Part shown: one piece after another, positions 12,601 to 19,400 of the stretch
Layout: each line of letters begins with the position of its first letter
How positions within the stretch are numbered: position 1 is the stretch's first letter
Assembly (NCBI GenBank): GCA_964392345.1
Contig: CAYMPQ010000019.1
Coordinates: 1 to 25,066 of the forward strand
Origin: JAUVXY01 sp964392345
GTDB lineage: Bacteria > Actinomycetota > Humimicrobiia > Humimicrobiales > Humimicrobiaceae
Direction of reading: 5' to 3'
Length of the DNA: 25,066 nucleotides
Position numbers and translations under genes: made by a program
Notes under the pieces: generated by a model
The model's database searches: none
What the model was told of the DNA's origin: nothing
Seen by the model: the letters and a program-made list of their open reading frames with translations, nothing else

Positions 12601-13257
12601 CTACATTCCTGCAGCTGCATCTATAATAAATTTAATTCCTAAATAAAATAAAAATAAACTGCAGAAAATCAGGATTCCATTGTATATCTTTTGATTAAAG
12701 AATTTTCTGCTTGTACTAACCAAAAATCCTATAAAAAGATACCATATAAAATCAGCGCTGATATGCCCTATAAAAAAAGAAGTAATCCCTGCAGCGTTAA
12801 ACTGTACGCTTTTTATTAAAAATGCTGCTCCTATGCTTATCCACCATATATACCAGTAAGGGTTGGTCAGGCTTATCGTGATACCTTTTAAGGTTACTAC
12901 AAGTGTGCTTTTTCTGTTCATGCTATTTTTTTTAACAGCAGACTTAAAATCAACTATCGTCTTTTTTTTAAAAACCGAATATAGTATATTGCCACCCAGA
13001 TAGAGTAAAAAAATTCCGCCAAGAAGACCAATGGCTTTCAGTAATATAGGATTTTCCAGATACCTTAAAATCCCAAATACAAAGCTTATAACTACAGCAA
13101 GCTCCAATATGCAGTGCCCGAGCACTATAAAGAAAGAAGTCCAGAACCCCTTTTCAGCTACGCTTGCCACTACAAGTGTCAGCATGGGGCCCGGCGCTGT
13201 TGCTCCCGAGAAAGCCACTATCATGGAACCGATAAAAATTTGATATAATTCACTCAT
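12601..13257 (-). CDS. LysE-family amino-acid/metabolite exporter
   Basis: The 218-residue membrane protein has about six helices and the LysE/RhtB hallmark A19-TAPGPM near the end of helix 1, with a long loop after helix 3 (KKKTIVDFKSAVKK) and SLTNPYWYIWW in the next segment. These are normal for the family, which exports amino acids such as lysine, threonine or homoserine. The start lies 20 bases after the FAH-family gene, so the two are very likely one transcript. The substrate is unknown. Confidence 0.8.
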   Translation of the reverse strand: MSELYQIFIGSMIVAFSGATAPGPMLTLVVASVAEKGFWTSFFIVLGHCILELAVVISFVFGILRYLENPILLKAIGLLGGIFLLYLGGNILYSVFKKKTIVDFKSAVKKNSMNRKSTLVVTLKGITISLTNPYWYIWWISIGAAFLIKSVQFNAAGITSFFIGHISADFIWYLFIGFLVSTSRKFFNQKIYNGILIFCSLFLFYLGIKFIIDAAAGM

Positions 13258-13277
13258 TTTAACTTTATTGTATTAAT

Positions 13278-13943
13278 TTATGGGCTTGCAACTTTATTAG
13301 CCAGTCTTCCTATTTTTTCAATTTCACATATTACTTCATCACCTGGTCTTAAAAGTTTTTTATTCTTCATAAAGATCCCAACTCCGGCAGGGGTCCCGGT
13401 TGCAACTAAATCACCTTCTTCTAATGTGATGGAGCCAGAGATATAAGACAGCAGCGTATATACCCCATATATCATATCAGAAGTGCTGCCATTCTGTCTG
13501 AGTTCGCCATTTACGTAGGATTTTAGTTTTAGGTTTTGTGGATCCGGTATTTCTTTTTTTGATACTACCACAGGCCCAATAGGGGCAAATGAATCAAAGC
13601 TTTTAGCTCTATACCACTGATTCTCACTTTTTTGAATATCACGGGCAGTTATATCATTTATAATAGTGTAACCATATATATAATCGGCAGCTTTAGCTTC
13701 TGGTACATTTTTCATTTTTTTTCCAATTATTACTGCAAGCTCTACCTCATAATCCAGTTCCTTAACTTCTGGCGGATACACTATATCTTCCCCATTTTTA
13801 ATTACACTGCTCTTTGCCTTGGAAAAAAGTACGGGCTTGTCTGGAAAGCGGCCGTCCTGCTCTTTAATATGTGACTTGTAATTCATCCCTATGCATATAA
13901 TTTTTCCTGGTGTGTAAGTTTTAATGTCAAAATCAAAAGACAT
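13278..13943 (-). CDS. Fumarylacetoacetate hydrolase-family enzyme
   Basis: The 221-residue protein has a complete FAH C-terminal-type domain. It contains GMNYKSHIKEQ (19-29), D64-YE66-VE68-LAVIIGK, IND97-ITARD and RAKSFD117, and ends with GTPAGVG (183-189). E66, E68 and D97 are the expected Mg/Mn ligands, as in FAHD1-like acylpyruvate hydrolases and oxaloacetate decarboxylases. It would cleave or decarboxylate a small beta-diketo acid. AAGGAG lies 5 bases before the ATG. It heads the run of four minus-strand genes down to 11473. Exact substrate not determinable. Confidence 0.82.
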   Translation of the reverse strand: MSFDFDIKTYTPGKIICIGMNYKSHIKEQDGRFPDKPVLFSKAKSSVIKNGEDIVYPPEVKELDYEVELAVIIGKKMKNVPEAKAADYIYGYTIINDITARDIQKSENQWYRAKSFDSFAPIGPVVVSKKEIPDPQNLKLKSYVNGELRQNGSTSDMIYGVYTLLSYISGSITLEEGDLVATGTPAGVGIFMKNKKLLRPGDEVICEIEKIGRLANKVASP

Positions 13944-14254
13944 ATCTTCTCCTTGGCTACATATTATTTTAAATTAGAGCGCCAAAACATCATTTATATT
14001 GCTCCTGCTCTAAATAAATAAAACTTAAAAAAGCATTATCATTTAGTTTTGAAATGATACAATAATTTTATCTTAAATTCTATCTCTGGCAGGCATTAGT
14101 TGCATCCGGTAAAAGAATTTGAATAAAATATAATGAATATGTGGTTATGCGCGGGTATAATGAGCATACCTTGCAGGACTTTTCATTTATTTTGTATATG
14201 GATATAATAATACAGCATCTATGTAAGTTTATTTTTAAAGGAGAGTAGAAAAGA
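13944..14254. promoter_or_regulatory. Divergent intergenic region with two inverted repeats and a promoter
   Basis: This region separates the minus-strand FAH operon from the plus-strand FmdB-like gene. TTAGAGC (13974-13980) and GCTCTAA (14007-14013) form one inverted repeat. TATCATTT (14037-14044) and AAATGATA (14052-14059) form an 8-bp perfect one around 7 nt. Near the right end TATAAT (14203-14208) with TTTCAT (14181-14186) is a possible promoter for the FmdB-like gene. No RNA or small gene is recognised. Confidence 0.35.
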
Positions 14255-14488
14255 TTGAAATTTTTAGATTACAAATGCAATGATTGTGGGAATATCACCG
14301 AAGTTGTGGTGAGAAGTGGTAATGGCACTGAAGTTAAGTGCAGCAAATGCGGCAGCACTAATATGATAAGAGTATTTGCACCTGTTGGATTTAAGAATTC
14401 TTCGGGCAACAATGATTTTTCTTCAAACTATTCATCTGGCGGAAGCTGCTCAAGTGGTTCTTGCACAACTTGTTCAGGGTGCAAGTAA
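14255..14488 (+). CDS. FmdB-like zinc-ribbon protein
   Basis: The 77-residue protein starts with a rubredoxin-like zinc ribbon, C8-x-x-C11 and C29-x-x-C32, the FmdB/PF09723 arrangement (Y-x-C-x-x-CG at the N-terminus and C-S-K-C-G-S). It is followed by a Ser/Gly-rich tail with four more cysteines (65, 70, 73, 76). The TTG start is supported by AAGGAGAG (14238-14245). FmdB proteins are called putative regulators, but their mechanism is unproved. The cysteine-rich C-terminus, GSCSSGSCTTCSGCK, is typical of several bacterial members. Confidence 0.85.
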   Translation: MKFLDYKCNDCGNITEVVVRSGNGTEVKCSKCGSTNMIRVFAPVGFKNSSGNNDFSSNYSSGGSCSSGSCTTCSGCK

Positions 14489-14523
14489 TTTTTATTCAGA
14501 TTTTATTATATCTGTAACTTCTT

Positions 14524-14724
14524 TTAGTAATTTCTGTTGTGACATTTAGCTATTCTTTTAAGGTAAATCTTTTTAATTTCACTTTCTGAGAGCTCAGAGA
14601 ATCTTTTTCTGAGCCCATATAAAAAGAGACTTTTTGCAAAGTCTGTCAGTTCAAAACACTTTAGCAGCCTTTGTTCGGGGGACATCTTTCTTAAAATTTT
14701 TATATATATATTGTATAATGACAA
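14524..14724 (-). CDS. Small conserved-looking protein ending in CHNRNY
   Basis: The 66-residue frame contains KMSPEQRLLKCFELTDFAKS, then LFLYGLRKRFSELSESE and a final YLKRIAKCHN. I associate this pattern with small helical proteins found in many bacteria beside nucleotidyltransferase-fold toxin-like genes. The TTG at 14724 keeps the few residues normally present before MSPEQ. The ATG at 14685 (53 residues) is the alternative, with only a weak AAGAAAG before it. Upstream is an AT-only stretch without a partner gene, so the protein seems orphaned. Function unknown. Confidence 0.5.
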   Translation of the reverse strand: MSLYNIYIKILRKMSPEQRLLKCFELTDFAKSLFLYGLRKRFSELSESEIKKIYLKRIAKCHNRNY

Positions 14725-14808
14725 GAAATTACTTATAATAATTATATTAAATATAATATATTTTAATAATATTAATAATATTTAATAGTATCATTATAAT
14801 ATTATTAC
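14725..14808. promoter_or_regulatory. Extremely AT-rich divergent promoter region
   Basis: Almost every base between 14730 and 14805 is A or T, with many overlapping TATAAT-like and ATTAAT palindromic words. It separates the minus-strand orphan gene from the toxin-antitoxin pair and probably carries the promoter and operator of the pair. Individual boxes cannot be fixed with confidence. GGAG at 14809-14812 is the ribosome binding site of the antitoxin. Confidence 0.4.
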
Positions 14809-14821
14809 GGAGTGTGTAAAA

Positions 14822-15055
14822 ATGAAAAAGAATATCTCATTAAGTTTAGATGAAGAACTTATAGAAAGAGTTGGGAAAATATGCAGGGTTAGCGAGAGAA
14901 CAAAATCATGGTTTGTAAAAAAGGCAGTAGAAAACTATCTTGAGGAAATTGAAGATGTAGAAATTGCTATGCAAAGGTCACTTGACCCAATTACAGAATT
15001 TATTACAGAAGATAAGCTTAAAAGGCAATTAAAGAAAGAAAAGGAAAAGATTTGA
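14822..15055 (+). CDS. Ribbon-helix-helix antitoxin of a RelE pair
   Basis: The 77-residue protein begins with the RHH strand KKNISLSLDEEL and continues with two helices (ERVGKICRVSERTKSWFVKKAVENYLEE). This is the CopG/RelB-like DNA-binding domain of antitoxins. Residues 45-77 are charged and helical and would wrap the toxin. Its TGA overlaps the TTG start of the toxin by two bases (15053-15055 against 15052-15054), a classic antitoxin-toxin junction. It probably binds the AT-rich region upstream to repress its own operon. Confidence 0.85.
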   Translation: MKKNISLSLDEELIERVGKICRVSERTKSWFVKKAVENYLEEIEDVEIAMQRSLDPITEFITEDKLKRQLKKEKEKI

Positions 15056-15318
15056 AGTATAAAGTTCTTTATCATAAACACTTGCAAAAGGATTTAAAAA
15101 AATTAAAACCAAAAATTATTAGTTCTTTTTTTAAAGAGATTAATAAAATTTCTATTAACCCATATCGTGGAACCAAATTAAAAGGAAAATATGCTAATCT
15201 ATGGAAATACAGGATTGGTAATTTTAGAATAATTTACTCAATACATAACAAAGAATTACGAATATTAATACTCCGATTCAAGCATCGAAAAGATGTTTAT
15301 GATAATATTTTATTTTAA
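15052..15318 (+). CDS. RelE/ParE-family toxin
   Basis: The 88-residue protein has the usual layout: strand YKVLYHKH, helices QKDLKKLK and IISSFFKEINK, then W51-KYRIGNFRIIY62 and the final strand ILRFKHRKDVYD. Arginines R54, R59, R79 and the C-terminal H78/Y83 lie where RelE-type ribosome-dependent RNases keep basic and aromatic active-site residues. YRIGNFR and HRKDVY also occur in ParE-like gyrase poisons, so the target (mRNA or gyrase) is open. The TTG start is set by the overlap with the antitoxin. The frame is complete. Confidence 0.85.
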   Translation: MKYKVLYHKHLQKDLKKLKPKIISSFFKEINKISINPYRGTKLKGKYANLWKYRIGNFRIIYSIHNKELRILILRFKHRKDVYDNILF

Positions 15319-15352
15319 TAAGAAATAGATTTATGGAATTGAAAGTAAACAG

Positions 15353-16081
15353 ATGTTTAAATATAAGGTAGAGATTATATTGGTTGCTGCTGCGGCTTTG
15401 TTGGTATTGGTAAATATTTTTACCAGTTATGGAGACAAGATGTTTGAGTCATCGGATACTAAGCCAGTGATTGTAGAAAATGAGATAAATGAGTTGCACC
15501 CGGCAGAAACAGAGCACTCCCTTATTTTTAATGCCAGCCCTGAAGAGAGCAAAGTTAGCAGCAGTGACAATTTAAGTTCTGGCGCAAGCCCAATGCTGGA
15601 CGAAAACAGCAATGAAGATAAAACCTCTTCTGGGGAAGCTGAAAGTAAAAGTCTTGATGATGAGCTGAATGCAGAAGAAGACAAGGATGTTGATTTTAGC
15701 AGCAGTGAAGATTTTATGATAGAAGTAGATTTAAGCCGGCAAATTGTCCTTGTTTATTATAATGGCATGCTAATTAAAGAGATGATCTGCTCAGGTGGGA
15801 AGCAGTCAACCTCTACTCCAATAGGGGAATTTTCTACAACTCAAAAAGTTTATTACCAGTGGGTAGCCAAATTTAATGTAGGGGCCTATTACTGGACCAG
15901 ATTTTACAAAGATTATCTTTTTCACAGCGTCCCTTTTAACGAAGATGGAGAAATAATAGAGGAAGAATATAATAAACTTGGAACACCTGCCAGCCATGGA
16001 TGTATTAGATTAAAATTAGATGAAGCAAAATGGCTGTATGAAAAACTGCCGTTAGGAGTCAAGGTCTCAATACATGAGTAA
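15353..16081 (+). CDS. Membrane-anchored L,D-transpeptidase (YkuD)
   Basis: The 242-residue protein begins with a signal anchor (about 6-23). A Ser/Glu/Asp-rich linker follows (about 30-118), then a YkuD domain (121-242). The active site is H191 and S214-H215-G-C217-I-R219, with C217 as nucleophile in the SHGCIR motif. It cross-links or modifies peptidoglycan outside the membrane, usually forming 3-3 bonds, consistent with a cell wall. The ribosome binding site is weak. It follows the toxin gene by 34 bases but is functionally unrelated. Confidence 0.85.
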   Translation: MFKYKVEIILVAAAALLVLVNIFTSYGDKMFESSDTKPVIVENEINELHPAETEHSLIFNASPEESKVSSSDNLSSGASPMLDENSNEDKTSSGEAESKSLDDELNAEEDKDVDFSSSEDFMIEVDLSRQIVLVYYNGMLIKEMICSGGKQSTSTPIGEFSTTQKVYYQWVAKFNVGAYYWTRFYKDYLFHSVPFNEDGEIIEEEYNKLGTPASHGCIRLKLDEAKWLYEKLPLGVKVSIHE

Positions 16082-16210
16082 TATTTTACTTGATGACATA
16101 CACCAGGGTTTTTGGCCAGGCTTAAATAGCGAAGAATATTAACTCAGATGGGGGAATATTACTTTCTAAAAATTAGTAAAAGCAACAAGAGAAACTCCAA
16201 AAACTTGATT

Positions 16211-16250
16211 ATTAGACTACTTTGTATTAGACTACTTTGTAGTAGACTAT
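16211..16250. repeat. 15-bp tandem repeat before the ATPase gene
   Basis: ATTAGACTACTTTGT occurs twice in direct succession (16211-16225 and 16226-16240), followed by a partial third copy, AGTAGACTAT (16241-16250). The junction ACTAC-TTT-GTAGT (16231-16243) is also a small hairpin. The repeat lies 30-70 bases upstream of the ATPase start. Confidence 0.8.
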
Positions 16251-16280
16251 CAGCAATCAGACTAAACTTGTGAAGGCAAT

Positions 16281-17702
16281 ATGGAAAAATTTATAAATAG
16301 GAAAACAGAATTAAAATTTTTGAACGATAGATGGAATTCAAATAACCCTGAATTTATTGTTATTTATGGTAAAAGAAGGGTTGGGAAAACAGAATTAATT
16401 AAAGAATTTATTAAAGACAAGAATTCTATTTACTTTTTATCAGATAGATCAACAGAGAAAGAAAATTTAAAAAACCTGGGGAGAATAGCAGGCAGAAAAT
16501 TCGGCAGCTCTATTGTTGCTGAAAATGGCTTTGACAGCTGGTATCAGTTTTTTAATTTTTTAAGAGAAACATCAAAAGAAAGAATCATCGTAGCCATTGA
16601 TGAGTTTCCTTATTTATACTCAGCCAATAAAGCTGTTTCGTCAATATTTCAGAAGGGGTGGGATGAGATATTAGAGGGTTTGCCAATTTTTTTAATATTA
16701 TGCGGTTCAAGTATCTCCATGATGTTAAAAGAAACATTAATATATAGTGCGCCATTATATGGAAGAAGAACAGGACAAATTTTTTTAAAACCTATGGGTT
16801 TTTATGATTCCTGGAGTTTTTTTAATGATATGAGGTTTGATGATTTTTTAAAGATCTATGCTGTATGTGGAGGAATCCCACTTTATATAAAACAATTTAA
16901 TGATAAATTATCATTTAATGAGAATTTGAATAAAATTTTCTTTTCTCCAAATTCTCTTTTGTTTAACGAAGGAGAGTTGCTGGTAAGCGAAGAATTATCT
17001 GAAGTAAGAATTTATTTCACTATATTAAAAGCGTTAGCTATGGGAAAAACAAAGTTTGGTGAAATAATAAATTATACAGGTCTGGAAAAGACTTCAATTC
17101 ACAAGTATCTTTATGTTTTAAAAGAACTCCAGTTGATAGAAAAAGAAGTGCCTGTAACTGAGAAAAGAATTGAAAAATCAAGGAAGGGTTTATATAAAAT
17201 AAAAGATCCTTTTTTTAAATTTTGGTTTGCATATATTTTTCCATTTAAAAGTGAGATTGAAATTGGAAATCTTTCTGTTCTAAAAGAAAGCCTAAGGTCC
17301 GATTTTAATTTGCTGATTTCAAATATGTATGAAATTGTATGCAGGGAAATTTTAGTGAGTAAAATTAAAAATGTTTTTTTGTATCAAAAAGTAGGTAGAT
17401 GGTGGGATAAAAATGAGGAAATAGATATTGTGGCTACAAATGAAGAAGAAAATAAAATACTTTTTGGCGAGGTTAAATGGTCCAACAAGAAAGTTGGATT
17501 AAACATAATAGATAATTTAAAAAAGAAAACAAGGTTAGTTGAGTGGGGCGGATTAGATAGAAAAGAGTACTTCATTTTATTTTCAAAATCTGGATTTACT
17601 GATAGATTAATAGACTTAGCTAAAAGTGATAAGAGTATATTTTTAGTTAAAAAAGACAGACTCCAAAAAACATCTAAAGATACAATAAAAAAGTGTACCT
17701 AA
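16281..17702 (+). CDS. Archaeal-type ATPase with DUF234 domain
   Basis: The 473-residue protein begins F-x-NR-x-xEL, the start motif of PF01637 ATPases. Walker A is G30-KRRVGKT37, Walker B is VAIDEFPYL (104-112) and sensor 1 is LCGSSISMM. Residues 240-290 form a winged helix (TGLEKTSIHKYLYVLKELQLI). The C-terminal DUF234 part holds a nuclease-like core with E380-ID382 and E397-VK399. This family is common in archaea and in thermophilic or subsurface bacteria. Its role is unclear, and DNA processing is inferred from the domains. It ends 10 bases inside recF. GAAGG lies 4 bases before the ATG. Confidence 0.82.
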   Translation: MEKFINRKTELKFLNDRWNSNNPEFIVIYGKRRVGKTELIKEFIKDKNSIYFLSDRSTEKENLKNLGRIAGRKFGSSIVAENGFDSWYQFFNFLRETSKERIIVAIDEFPYLYSANKAVSSIFQKGWDEILEGLPIFLILCGSSISMMLKETLIYSAPLYGRRTGQIFLKPMGFYDSWSFFNDMRFDDFLKIYAVCGGIPLYIKQFNDKLSFNENLNKIFFSPNSLLFNEGELLVSEELSEVRIYFTILKALAMGKTKFGEIINYTGLEKTSIHKYLYVLKELQLIEKEVPVTEKRIEKSRKGLYKIKDPFFKFWFAYIFPFKSEIEIGNLSVLKESLRSDFNLLISNMYEIVCREILVSKIKNVFLYQKVGRWWDKNEEIDIVATNEEENKILFGEVKWSNKKVGLNIIDNLKKKTRLVEWGGLDRKEYFILFSKSGFTDRLIDLAKSDKSIFLVKKDRLQKTSKDTIKKCT

Positions 17703-18844
17703 AAAAATTAGAACTGAAAAATTATAGAAATTATGAATACCTTGATTTAAATTTTGGTAAAGGTACGATACTCATAATTGGCGACAATGGCCAGGGGAAA
17801 ACTAACCTGCTGGAATCAATACATTACATATCTACAGGAAAATCCCACCGCACATCCAGTCAAGACGAGCTTATTGGCTGGGACAGCGATTATTCTGTCC
17901 TGAGGGCTACCGCCGGCTCCGGGATGGATAAAAAACTAAATAACATAATTGAAATAGAACTAAGGCATGGTAACAATATTAAGGTTAAAGTGGATAAGAT
18001 ATACTACAGGAAGAAAACAGATTTTGCATCTATCCTGCCTTCAGTTATTTTTTCTCCAGACGACCTGAAAATTGTGAAGGCAAGCCCTTCAAATAGAAGA
18101 AATTTCTTAGACGGTATTTTAGATAAAATATATGGCGATTTTCCAGGTACAAGGCTTCAGTATCAAAAAATTTTAACCCAAAGAAATAGTTTGATTAAAA
18201 GCATAAGGAGCACTGCAGATGCGAGGGGAAACCCAACGCTGGAGGCCTGGGATGACAATATGGTAAAATATGGGGCCAGAATAATAAGGAAAAGATTGTA
18301 TTTAATGAAGGAATTGAGGAAAAAAATTGTAGAGTATATGGAATATTTTTTTACCAGTTCTGCAGTGGAGATATTTTATGTGTTTAGCTGGGACAGGGAG
18401 AGCTTGACTGTTAATAATTTGGCCGAAAGCGCTGGAGAAGGGCTGGAGGAAAAATTTTGCTTAAAACTTAAGGAAAATTTAAGAAAAGATCTGTCCTATA
18501 AAACTACAACGGTTGGCCCCCACAGAGATGATTTTGTAATTTTAATAGATGGCAGGGATATAAGGTCATTTGGCTCACAGGGACAGCAAAGGGCTGCTTC
18601 AATAAGTCTAAAACTTGGCGAGCTTGCAGCATTGAAGGAAAAGTTAAAAAAGGATCCTGTTCTTCTTTTAGACGATGTGCTGTCAGAACTTGATATGGAA
18701 AGAAAAAAGATGCTGGTAAAAATAATAAATAATAAGTTTCAAACTTTTATTACAACCACCAACATTAGTTATTTGGATGAACTTGATATTGAATTTGAGA
18801 ATAAGTTTTTAGTTAAAGATAGCAAAATTATTGCCATCGAGTAG
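17693..18844 (+). CDS. recF: RecF, DNA recombination/repair ATPase
   Basis: The 383-residue protein is a full-length RecF. It begins MYLKKLELKNYRNY, carries Walker A G30-DNGQGKT37, TVGPHRDD (273-280), the ABC signature SFGSQGQQR (292-300) and Walker B VLLLDDVLSELD (323-334). RecF loads RecA at single-strand gaps with RecO and RecR. The start is GTG at 17693, overlapping the end of the ATPase gene by 10 bases, which suggests coupling. In most Actinobacteria recF follows dnaA-dnaN, whereas here neither lies immediately upstream. Confidence 0.95.
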   Translation: MYLKKLELKNYRNYEYLDLNFGKGTILIIGDNGQGKTNLLESIHYISTGKSHRTSSQDELIGWDSDYSVLRATAGSGMDKKLNNIIEIELRHGNNIKVKVDKIYYRKKTDFASILPSVIFSPDDLKIVKASPSNRRNFLDGILDKIYGDFPGTRLQYQKILTQRNSLIKSIRSTADARGNPTLEAWDDNMVKYGARIIRKRLYLMKELRKKIVEYMEYFFTSSAVEIFYVFSWDRESLTVNNLAESAGEGLEEKFCLKLKENLRKDLSYKTTTVGPHRDDFVILIDGRDIRSFGSQGQQRAASISLKLGELAALKEKLKKDPVLLLDDVLSELDMERKKMLVKIINNKFQTFITTTNISYLDELDIEFENKFLVKDSKIIAIE

Positions 18845-18893
18845 TTTATTATAAATTATAATAAATGATAAAATTAATAAGGTTTTTAGAAAA

Positions 18894-19178
18894 ATGGAAA
18901 GTATTGGAAACATATTAAAGGATTTTATAGCCAAAGCAAACATAGAGGAAAAGATTGCAATCTCAAGCATCTTTAACCACTGGCAGGAAATAGTGGGTAA
19001 AGAAATCAGCAAGAGAGCCAAACCGGAAAAATTAAGAAAAGGAGTATTGTTCGTTTCTGTCACTACATCTACGTGGGCAAATGAATTAAGCCTTATGTCT
19101 GCCAATCTGGTAGGTAAAATTAATTCTTATATCGGCAAAAGCGTGGTAAAAGAGATAAGGTTCAAAATAGAGCTGTAA
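18894..19178 (+). CDS. dciA: DUF721/DciA-family replicative helicase loader
   Basis: The 94-residue protein carries the DUF721 pattern: an N-terminal helix, W30-QEIVGKEISKRAKPEKL with its conserved W-x-x-(I/V)-V-G, and a KGVLFVSVTTSTWANELSLM core followed by a last strand. DciA proteins replace DnaC/DnaI as loaders of the DnaB helicase in most bacteria. The gene lies 49 bases after recF, the usual actinobacterial position before gyrB. It is shorter than many members but seems complete. The ribosome binding site is weak. Confidence 0.85.
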   Translation: MESIGNILKDFIAKANIEEKIAISSIFNHWQEIVGKEISKRAKPEKLRKGVLFVSVTTSTWANELSLMSANLVGKINSYIGKSVVKEIRFKIEL

Positions 19179-19268
19179 AAATAAAATATTAAAGATTACA
19201 GCTAATTAATTGCAGCAGAAACGATAAAATTAATGCAAAATATGATATAATAATACAAGATTTAATAA

Positions 19269-19400
19269 TTTCAATTTACCCTTTATAAAAAATATAATAG
19301 TTTAATGAGGGGAATGAGTATTTACTGGCAGCAGTGGTGCCTACTTATTGCCCTTTTGTTTGTATTGTAGAGGGGGAAACAAGGTCTAAGAGGTGAGTTT
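19269..19400 (+). promoter_or_regulatory. gyrB leader with promoter and a 21-codon ORF
   Basis: TATAAT at 19293-19298, with TTTCAA at 19269-19274 (18-bp spacer), is the best promoter candidate for gyrBA. A short frame, 19305-19370, encodes MRGMSIYWQQWCLLIALLFVL. Its ATG falls where transcription should start, and a second in-frame ATG is at 19314. It could be a leader peptide, but its codons may also be chance. AGAGGTGAG just before the TTG at 19401 is the gyrB ribosome binding site. Confidence 0.4.
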
